Positions 26,009-32,510 of a DNA stretch of 64,000 bases are shown in pieces. Numbering within the stretch: the stretch's first letter is position 1; each line of letters starts with the position of its first letter. This DNA comes from an uncultured Clostridia bacterium. Its GTDB lineage: Bacteria; Bacillota; Clostridia; Christensenellales; Aristaeellaceae. Position numbers and translations under genes: made by a program. Location: assembly GCA_934631025.1 (NCBI GenBank), contig CAKTXR010000011.1:13568-77567 (forward strand), written 5' to 3'. The notes beneath the pieces were generated by a model that saw only the letters and a program-made list of their open reading frames with translations, was not told the origin of the DNA and searched no databases.

Positions 26009-27040
26009 TCACTTCCACAAAAAGGGCGGATAAGCGTCGAGATCACCGCGCAGATACCGGGACAGCAGCATGGCCTGCGCATAGGGAACAAGTCCCCATG
26101 CCATCTTTTCCTTCATGTAGGGATGCGTGAGCGTGTCCTGCTTGCGCTTCTGCCACGCGGCGAGGAACGTGCGGCGCGCATCGTCCTTCAGATAGAACGC
26201 GCCGTTTTCCTTCTGCTCAAAGTCCTTGCGCGTGACCGTGCCCAGATTGATGAGCGAAAGCACAAATCGGTCGGCCAGCGGCGCGCGCAGCTCCTCGAGC
26301 ATATCCAGCGCCAGCGATTTCCGGCCGGGACGCAGCGCGTGCAGGAACCCCACCGCCGGATCAAGGCCGACGGACTCCAGTGCGCCCGCAATTTCGTTGC
26401 CCAGCAGCGTATAGGTGAACGAGAGCAGCGCATTGACCGGATCGAGCGGCGGCCGGCGGTTCCGGCCGTCAAACGGGAAATCGGCGGCGTTGCGCAGGAT
26501 CAGCTGCGGAAAGGCCGCAAAATACGCCTTGGCAGCGCTGCCCTCTAGCCCCATCAGCAGATCGTTTGACGTGGCTTCCGGAATCATGCTCAGGGCGGTT
26601 TTCATCTGCTCGATGCTGCCGCCGAGCAGGTCTGCATCAATCCGCATGGGATAGTCGCGCCGAAAATGTTCGAGCAGCCAGCGCCCGTTGTGAATCTTGC
26701 CAGTCAGGAACATCTGCGCGATGGGCACGCTCTGCGCCGGATTGTCCGCAACGCGGTACTGTGTCGTCCGCAGCAGCACGTTGCCCTGAACCGGCCCGGA
26801 AATGCGGCTGAGGAACCGGCCGTGACGGCTTAAAAAGCACAGGCCTATGCCATGCTCCGCGCAGGCGCTCATGAGCGCGGGACTTGCGCCGCGATAGCCG
26901 AAGCTGATGATGTTTTCCAGATTGTGCAGCGGAACGCGCCCGAGCAGATCGTCCTCCGTGCGCACGACGACATTTTCGCCGTCGAGCGACAGATACGCGT
27001 CGGGATTGGTCACATACAGCGTGTTTTGCAGCTTTTTCAT
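26009..27040 (-). CDS. cas1: CRISPR-associated integrase Cas1
   Basis: 343 residues. The ATG at 27040 overlaps the cas4 stop as ATGA and gives the standard MKKLQNTLYVT N terminus; the frame continues upstream inside cas4 but that part is not coding. Active-site residues visible are Glu166 in LLMGLEGSAAKAYF and His234 in VGFLHALRPGRKSLALDMLEEL, with acidic residues following. Cas1 performs the strand transfers that insert spacers at the leader-side repeat. Confidence 0.97.
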   Translation of the reverse strand: MKKLQNTLYVTNPDAYLSLDGENVVVRTEDDLLGRVPLHNLENIISFGYRGASPALMSACAEHGIGLCFLSRHGRFLSRISGPVQGNVLLRTTQYRVADNPAQSVPIAQMFLTGKIHNGRWLLEHFRRDYPMRIDADLLGGSIEQMKTALSMIPEATSNDLLMGLEGSAAKAYFAAFPQLILRNAADFPFDGRNRRPPLDPVNALLSFTYTLLGNEIAGALESVGLDPAVGFLHALRPGRKSLALDMLEELRAPLADRFVLSLINLGTVTRKDFEQKENGAFYLKDDARRTFLAAWQKRKQDTLTHPYMKEKMAWGLVPYAQAMLLSRYLRGDLDAYPPFLWK

Positions 27041-27696
27041 GCGTCGTCCTCCAATGCGCGGCGGACATATTCCGATGCGGACAGCCCTTTTGTCAGCGCG
27101 GGCTGGCAAAGCTCGGCCATCGAGCAGCTTTTGCAGGCGCTGGTCATACGGGCCTTCGGCGTATAGCCGCGCTCAAATAGTCGGTGCATCTCCTCAAAGG
27201 AATCGCGCACCCGCCCGCGCAGCTCCTGCGTCAGTTCAACCGTCTGCCGGTGGCGCAGCTCGCCGTAATAGATCGCGCCCTCCGGAATATCCGTGACGAA
27301 CATCTCCTCCAGACACATGGCCTGCGCGCACAATTGGAGCTGCTCCGCGCCGCGGTCGTTCGGCCTTCCGCGCTTGTATTCCACGGGATAGAGCCGCCAG
27401 AGACCGCCCCGGCCGCGGATGGGCACGCCGGCCGGATCGCTGTGCAGCTCGACCATGTCGCATTCGCCGGTAACGCGCATGGTTTCACTGCGCACGGGCA
27501 TGGCGCGGGAGAGCAGCGTGCTGCCGCGCAGCTCGGTGAACCCCGCGTCGTGAACCCGCTCGTGCATATACGCGCCTTCAAGCGTCAGCACGTTTTCGCG
27601 CCAGAGCTGCTCGACGTGGATCAGCGCCCACTGCCGGCGGCAGAACGCGAAATGCTCCAGTCCGGAGATCATCAAGAAATCGGAATCATTGTTCAT
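27037..27696 (-). CDS. cas4: CRISPR-associated exonuclease Cas4
   Basis: 219 residues. The iron-sulfur ligands are Cys19 (HFAFCRRQW) and the C-terminal C-x2-C-x5-C (CKSCSMAELC). The RecB-like nuclease core shows VEYKRGR, the D/E-x-K lysine motif, and an upstream GECDMVEL aspartate. In type I-C, Cas4 works with Cas1-Cas2 to trim prespacers and select the PAM-side end. Overlaps cas7 by 11 bp and cas1 by 4 bp, so tightly coupled. Confidence 0.96.
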   Translation of the reverse strand: MNNDSDFLMISGLEHFAFCRRQWALIHVEQLWRENVLTLEGAYMHERVHDAGFTELRGSTLLSRAMPVRSETMRVTGECDMVELHSDPAGVPIRGRGGLWRLYPVEYKRGRPNDRGAEQLQLCAQAMCLEEMFVTDIPEGAIYYGELRHRQTVELTQELRGRVRDSFEEMHRLFERGYTPKARMTSACKSCSMAELCQPALTKGLSASEYVRRALEDDA

Positions 27697-28657
27697 GATC
27701 GATCAGCTTACCGTCAGGCCCGACCATCGTTTCATCGAACAGGTCGCACTTAAGGCCACGAATGGAATCTCTATCCACGGAAACGGTCGGCAGGACGTTC
27801 GGATCGTCGGTATCGCTGACGCGCAGCGAGCGATGCACCCTTGCGGCGGAATACTGGCCGTTCGGGCAGTTGTGCGCCCACCAGACAAGTTTGACAACCT
27901 CCATGCTGCCGTCGGGACGGGCGGACGTTGCGTCGTTCCAGAAGAGCGTGATCAGCGCTTCCTTGAGCTTTTCAGCGTCCTCCTGACTGAAGCCGGTTTT
28001 GCCTGCGGGCTGCACGTTGATCGAGCCGTAGGTCGTATAAACGCCGTAATCAACGCGGTGCTTCATGCCCATGGTGTCTGCCGCCTTTTTGTCCGGATCC
28101 GCGCCGGTCTCGAGGTTGACGGACTTGGTGATCTGCGTGCTGACGATGTTGACGCTGCTTTGCGTAAACGCGCTCTGGATCGTCACCGGGCCGCGGATGC
28201 CGATGGACACAGCGTCGCTGCCGCCCTCATCGTCGTCCTTCTTGCCGGATTTGAAGGCGAACACCTGACCGAAGGCGCGCACGTCCAGCCACGTCTCGCA
28301 GGCGATGCGGCCGTAATCCTCGCGGGAGACGGCCGGCGCGTCGCCCTTTCCCTTCGCCTTTTTCTGCGCGTTGATCGCCGCCAGGCACTCCTTGAGAGCC
28401 GGGCAGTTGTCCGCGCGGTCTTTCAGAGAGCGGTAGTGATCGCCCGGCGCGCGGCGGTCGTCGGACTGCACGAACACGGGATAGCCCGCGTCGATCCAGC
28501 GATTGCGGATCTTGCGCTTGAGGCACACGTCCGAGATCTCGCCGAGACCCTCGTAGGTCGTGCGGGGGCGGTTGCCGTCGAGCGGGTCGCCGTTGGGATT
28601 GGCGTTGCGGACGGTGAAAACGAGAGCGAAATCGATTTTGTTGTTCAGAGCGGTCAT
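27686..28657 (-). CDS. cas7: Cascade backbone protein Cas7c (Csd2)
   Basis: 323 residues. The N terminus KIDFALVFTVRNANPNGDPLDGN is the hallmark of the Csd2/Cas7 family, followed by VSIGIRGPVTIQSAFTQSSVN. Cas7 coats the spacer part of the crRNA in the I-C interference complex and is its most abundant subunit. It begins 31 bp after cas8c. Confidence 0.97.
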   Translation of the reverse strand: MTALNNKIDFALVFTVRNANPNGDPLDGNRPRTTYEGLGEISDVCLKRKIRNRWIDAGYPVFVQSDDRRAPGDHYRSLKDRADNCPALKECLAAINAQKKAKGKGDAPAVSREDYGRIACETWLDVRAFGQVFAFKSGKKDDDEGGSDAVSIGIRGPVTIQSAFTQSSVNIVSTQITKSVNLETGADPDKKAADTMGMKHRVDYGVYTTYGSINVQPAGKTGFSQEDAEKLKEALITLFWNDATSARPDGSMEVVKLVWWAHNCPNGQYSAARVHRSLRVSDTDDPNVLPTVSVDRDSIRGLKCDLFDETMVGPDGKLIDHEQ

Positions 28658-28688
28658 AGCTTAATCATCCTTTCTATTGTTGATGGGG

Positions 28689-31310
28689 TCAAAAGTTGAT
28701 TGGACTGTACAGGTAAAAGTAATACAGATACTTGGGGCCGAGGGGGCTGTCGCCGTCCCAGCGGTTTTCAGCGATGAGCCGGTTGAGGTCGCGCTCGCGC
28801 TCGAGAACCCGTCCGGAATACCAGAGCTTCTTCTCATAGGGGCGCATCCGCTCGCTCAGATACGTCCACACCTCGTCCGGACGCTGCGCCGCGCGCGTCA
28901 GAAAGCGCATGGCGTTGCTCGGCCTGTTCTCCTCCTCGGGCTTGTCCAGATCCAGTATGCGGCGCTCCACGCCGTTTTCCAGCGCCAGCAGCGCGCCGAA
29001 CGCGGCTTCGCGGCTCTCGATCGGCGCATAGGCGGCGGCTTCCGGCTTCCACGCGGCCTTATCCAGTCCGTCATGCGTCGACAGCGCGCAGAGCATCGTC
29101 AGATAGCCGTGCAGAAATCCGCGTCCCAGCGGCGCGTCGGACAGGCGCTCTTCGGGCGCAAAGCCCTGCTCGATTTTTCCGATCAGCCGCTGCGCGTATC
29201 CGGCGGTCTCTACGCCGGCCTTTTCCAGATAGGCAATCAGCTTGTCGTGAATCTTGACCCACGCGCTCATGGGGCGCTGCTCGAAGGCGGCTGTCAGAAG
29301 AATGGCGTTCGTACGGCCGTCTTTTCCACTGATTCGCCCCGCGCCGGTCTGCTCGCTTTCAGCCGACCATTCAAAGTGATCCGCGACGGCCAGCAGGCAG
29401 CCGAACAGCGCGTCCCGAGATGCTGGCGGCTGAAGCCCGATCTGCGGCGGCTGAATCTGACGTTCCTTATCCGCCCCCAGCCACAGCTCGCGGGTCTGCG
29501 CGCTGAAGCCCAGCAGGAAGCCGTACGAAAGCGCTCCCGCCGCGCCAATATCCTCGATCCGGAACAGCCCTTCGATCTGCCCCAGCAGATACTGATAGCC
29601 GTGCGCCGAGCGCGTTCTGCCCTCGCCCGCCCTGCTCCCGAGCGTATGAAGATACGGAATCAGCTTCACATATAGCTGCGGCCAGACGATATCGGGGCGC
29701 TGCACAAAGCGCGCCATCATGCGGACGGCGTTGGTCTTGCCGTCGCCGGAAGCATCCTGCTCGAGCTTGTGCGCGACGGCCAGCAGGCGGCCATAGAGAT
29801 AATCGCGCTCCGTACAGGAGGTATCGAGCACGGACTGCGGCAAAACCGGCTTCTCGATTTCATACGCGCGGATCATGGCACAGGCCACGGCGATACATTT
29901 GCGCCAGTCCCATTCCTTCCAGCGCCCCTTGGAATCCGTAAACGTCAGCGGCTGAACGGCGCGCTGAAAGGCGGCCTCCAGCATATTGCGCGGGAGCGCC
30001 TGCGCCTCGACGACGCAGTGCAAAAGCCGCAGCTGGAGATCGCGCATGAGCTTCGTCGCGGCCTTCTCGGCCTTGAAGTCGCCCCGCGCGGTCTGAACCG
30101 CGTCCACACCCATGACGGCCTCGCAGATTTCCCGCCACGTCGGAGAGCGGTCGTCGTCCAGCTCCTCCTGATGCGGCATCTGCCAGCGGCAGGCGGCGCG
30201 CCAGCGGTCGACGTGATCAATGAAAACATTGCCGGGGATTTCCTGCTCATAGGTCACGGACATACGCCCGTCCGTCGCAGCCTGAAGCCCCAGTATCACG
30301 ACCTCGTCCATCGCGGCTTTGGCTTCGTCCGTCAGGTCCTCGAGGTTGCTCTGGATCTTCCAGTCCTTCTCATAGCCCTGAACGGCCCTGAACAGCGCGT
30401 TGATATAGGATTCAAACGTGTCGGGCACGGGTCTTTCGCCGTCCTCATCGTCGCCGAGATCGAGCGCGGGTTCGCCCGTATACCAGCCGACAAAGTTCAT
30501 GCCGTATTTCTGAAAGCCCTGATGATTCAGCAGCCATCTGAGTGCGCTGTGCGCCTTTGAGGAGACCAGACCGCTGACCGTCGCGGCGCTTCGGTCATCG
30601 ACAAAGCGTCCCCTGAACTGGAAGGGGAAGCCAGTATCCTTGGCGGAGATCAGCTTGGCGTTGCCCTGAACCTTGGGATGGTTTTCCATGGCGGGCAGCT
30701 GAAGGCCGGTTACATAGCACAGCTCCGTCTGCTCTCCGGCCATGGCCGCAAGCCGCCGCGCCCAGTTTTCCCGCACGTCCTTCCGCATCCAGAGCCGGTT
30801 CTCCGAATCCGGATATTCGACGCTGAAGCAGGCGAAGCTCTTTGCGTCCGCGCCGTCGCCCTTCGTATCGCTTTCGTCCTTATAGTACTTGAGCTTAAGG
30901 CCGGAGACGGCGGCCAGATCGGCGTAGAGCGTTTCCCTTTTCAGATAATCGAGCAGAACGCGCAGGCACTCCGGCGCGTGCTCCTCGGCGCACCACGCTT
31001 CCAGCTGCGCGACATAGCTGTCAAAATACTTGCCGCCCGCGATCAGATATTTCAGCTGCTCGGCCAGCGGAAAGGGCGCGCACTTCGAGCTGGTTCGCGC
31101 TTCGGCCTGCGGCGAGGACGGAACCGCGCAGGACTGCTCGCCGTCGGGAATAAGCTGCGCGATGACGAATTCGCCGGACGGAGAAAGGATGATGTTGTAC
31201 TTGACGTTCTTCTGAACGAAGCCGACGGGCAGCAGCGCGCCGTCGCCCTCCGCGCCGGATGTACCGACAACCGCGTCGTACACGTCGCACAGCTTTTTCA
31301 TGAAGCTCAT
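28689..31310 (-). CDS. cas8c: Cas8c (Csd1), unusually long with three tandem C-terminal modules
   Basis: 873 residues, against about 580-680 in the family. The first 500 residues look like ordinary Csd1. The C-terminal helical module then occurs three times: A, about 501-606 (YLYGRLLAV, TNAVR, FVQRP, IPYL, SYGFLLGF); B, about 630-742 (LFGCLLAV, TNAIL, FEQRP, IAYL, GRGFLHGY); C, about 766-868 (AFGALLAL, SNAMR, AAQRP, RPYE, YLYYFYLY). In I-C systems the C-terminal end of cas8c is also translated separately as the small subunit Cas11c, so the triplication might alter the small-subunit content of the complex. Starts with ATGA overlap on cas5c. No stop or frameshift interrupts the repeats. Confidence 0.9.
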   Translation of the reverse strand: MSFMKKLCDVYDAVVGTSGAEGDGALLPVGFVQKNVKYNIILSPSGEFVIAQLIPDGEQSCAVPSSPQAEARTSSKCAPFPLAEQLKYLIAGGKYFDSYVAQLEAWCAEEHAPECLRVLLDYLKRETLYADLAAVSGLKLKYYKDESDTKGDGADAKSFACFSVEYPDSENRLWMRKDVRENWARRLAAMAGEQTELCYVTGLQLPAMENHPKVQGNAKLISAKDTGFPFQFRGRFVDDRSAATVSGLVSSKAHSALRWLLNHQGFQKYGMNFVGWYTGEPALDLGDDEDGERPVPDTFESYINALFRAVQGYEKDWKIQSNLEDLTDEAKAAMDEVVILGLQAATDGRMSVTYEQEIPGNVFIDHVDRWRAACRWQMPHQEELDDDRSPTWREICEAVMGVDAVQTARGDFKAEKAATKLMRDLQLRLLHCVVEAQALPRNMLEAAFQRAVQPLTFTDSKGRWKEWDWRKCIAVACAMIRAYEIEKPVLPQSVLDTSCTERDYLYGRLLAVAHKLEQDASGDGKTNAVRMMARFVQRPDIVWPQLYVKLIPYLHTLGSRAGEGRTRSAHGYQYLLGQIEGLFRIEDIGAAGALSYGFLLGFSAQTRELWLGADKERQIQPPQIGLQPPASRDALFGCLLAVADHFEWSAESEQTGAGRISGKDGRTNAILLTAAFEQRPMSAWVKIHDKLIAYLEKAGVETAGYAQRLIGKIEQGFAPEERLSDAPLGRGFLHGYLTMLCALSTHDGLDKAAWKPEAAAYAPIESREAAFGALLALENGVERRILDLDKPEEENRPSNAMRFLTRAAQRPDEVWTYLSERMRPYEKKLWYSGRVLERERDLNRLIAENRWDGDSPLGPKYLYYFYLYSPINF

Positions 31311-32059
31311 TCACAGTCACCTTCTTCCGCAAGCGCCGCCTGAACACCGGAGAAGTTGCCGTATTTCCCGCCGAACTTCTTGGGCTTCATCGGCCGGACG
31401 GTTCGGTACATCGCCGGATCGCAGTCCTCCGGGGCAGGAAAGCGAATCTCCCCGTTCGTCATTTTCGCGTGCCAGAACCGAATCCCCAGCTCGTCTTTGC
31501 CGGTCTCATCGGGATAGGCGAAGCTGTGGAACATCACGCCGAGATCGATCTCGCCGCGATCGTCGTAATAGCCCGCGCCCTCCCCATAGACGCACGGCTC
31601 GACATAGGCCTGACATTCGCGCGTACCCAGAAAAATGTCCCGCCGCCCGCCTTTTTCGACCATCCGGCGCGCCATAAAGTAATGCTTGTTCTCGTTCTGG
31701 CCGTCGGCGATCAGGTCAGGCTCGGTGCGATAGGGGTTAGCGATGAAGTGCGCCCGCACCTGATAGATCGGATCCTTCAGGTAAGTGTAGACGGAAAGAG
31801 TGTTTGCCAGACCTTCATAGCTGATTGGACGGATGCTCTTGTTTTCCGTCTGTATCGAATTAATCACTCGTACTGAATCAATAACCCAGATGATCGACGG
31901 CTTCCAGTAGAGGCTTTCAGTCACCCCCTTGAGCGCCTGATAGGTGGGCACGAGCAGAGTCGCCTTTTCGCCGCCCATGCGGAACACGGGATCGGAAAAG
32001 AGCGCGTACCGGCCAAAGACGCGATATTCGATGGTATTTCGTTTCTTTGTTTCCTCCAA
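31307..32059 (-). CDS. cas5c: Cas5c (Cas5d), pre-crRNA endonuclease of type I-C
   Basis: 250 residues. EYRVFGRYALFSDPVFRMGGEK at the N terminus and the central HYFMARRMVEKGGRRDIFLG carry the residues used by Cas5c for repeat cleavage; type I-C lacks Cas6 and none is present here. The protein stays on the 5' handle in the complex. It starts with TTG at 32059, preceded by AGGAAGGTGA at 8 nt. It is separated from cas3 by an unusual 451-bp gap that contains a promoter on this strand. Confidence 0.95.
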   Translation of the reverse strand: MEETKKRNTIEYRVFGRYALFSDPVFRMGGEKATLLVPTYQALKGVTESLYWKPSIIWVIDSVRVINSIQTENKSIRPISYEGLANTLSVYTYLKDPIYQVRAHFIANPYRTEPDLIADGQNENKHYFMARRMVEKGGRRDIFLGTRECQAYVEPCVYGEGAGYYDDRGEIDLGVMFHSFAYPDETGKDELGIRFWHAKMTNGEIRFPAPEDCDPAMYRTVRPMKPKKFGGKYGNFSGVQAALAEEGDCE

Positions 32060-32111
32060 CAGAAATCACCTTCCTGCACGTTTAGAATTGTGGAAAAATG
32101 AGCGCCGACTC

Positions 32112-32140
32112 TTGTCGGGCGGCGCGGGATTGTGTATAAT
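32112..32140 (+). promoter_or_regulatory. Promoter of the crRNA-like RNA
   Basis: TTGTCG (32112-32117), exactly 17 bp, TATAAT (32135-32140). The predicted start near 32147 coincides with an 8-base match to the first bases of the CRISPR repeat (GTCGCTCC). Confidence 0.7.
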
Positions 32141-32146
32141 ATCTCC

Positions 32147-32333
32147 GTCGCTCCGGCGCGCGCTTCAAAGAGGGATTCGCAAGCGAGATTTCGGCGTTCC
32201 ATCATGGCTTGACGAAAAATCTGTGCAGCACCTCCTTTTGAAATGCGGTCGCGAGGCGTGGATTGAAAAATAATGTAGAGCAAAAGAACAACCCAGGGGG
32301 ACGGGGTGTCATCGAACAGATGGCACCCCTTTT
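32147..32333 (+). ncRNA. Putative crRNA-like regulatory RNA in the cas3-cas5c gap
   Basis: A predicted transcript of about 187 nt, antisense to the cas5c leader. Near its 3' half (32248-32269) is a shortened repeat: GT-CGC-GAG-GCG-TGGATTGAAAA. This is the genomic repeat with the outer five stem pairs and the GTGA loop replaced by GAG; the three basal pairs stay, and the 11-nt handle matches at 10 positions. After it come 33 nt (32270-32302), exactly a spacer length, and then an 11-bp terminator hairpin. The order handle, 33-nt guide, 3' hairpin copies a mature I-C crRNA. The 5' part begins with GTCGCTCC, perhaps a second, more decayed repeat. Function is inferred from crRNA-like regulators of other subtypes; a decayed orphan repeat is the alternative. 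Confidence 0.6.
32303..32333 (+). terminator. Terminator of the crRNA-like RNA
   Basis: Stem 32303-32313 (GGGGTGTCATC) with 32319-32329 (GATGGCACCCC), one G-U pair, 5-nt loop, then TTTT. On the minus strand the hairpin is not followed by T residues, so it should not stop the cas transcript. Confidence 0.88.
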
Positions 32334-32384
32334 CCAATGTACCGCTTCATCGGCTTCATCCATCTCGCCCTCTACAACATACAT

Positions 32385-32413
32385 ATAATATCATAGCTCC
32401 CGCGCAATGTCAA
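32385..32413 (-). promoter_or_regulatory. Second cas promoter, before cas5c
   Basis: Minus strand: TTGACA (32408-32413), 17 bp, TATTAT (32385-32390). Transcription would start near 32378, giving cas5c a leader of about 320 nt that is complementary to the whole crRNA-like RNA. Confidence 0.8.
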
Positions 32414-32510
32414 CTCATAATATAGAGAAAAACCAAATTAATTCTCAGGGGCTGGTTAAGTAGCCGCGGCACATGAGCATAATCTAGAATAAAATGTGTT
32501 TGGGGATTGA

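Larger units (their letters stand above)
32060..32510. other. 451-bp gap inside the cas operon, regulatory region
   Basis: Every other junction in this cas operon is 31 bp or less, so the gap is striking. It contains, on the plus strand, a promoter, a crRNA-like RNA and its terminator, and on the minus strand a strong promoter reading toward cas5c. Bases 32414-32510 and 32060-32111 hold nothing else I can support. No credible protein gene lies in it. Confidence 0.85.

Noticed and set aside
31921..32337. A 138-residue minus-strand frame reading through the gap into cas5c
   Set aside because: It overlaps the 5' part of cas5c in another frame, has no ribosome site, and includes the shortened repeat.
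32202..32384. A 60-residue minus-strand frame in the cas3-cas5c gap, considered as a small toxin
   Set aside because: Its ATG at 32384 precedes the predicted transcription start of the nearby promoter and has no ribosome site; part of it is the shortened repeat read in reverse.
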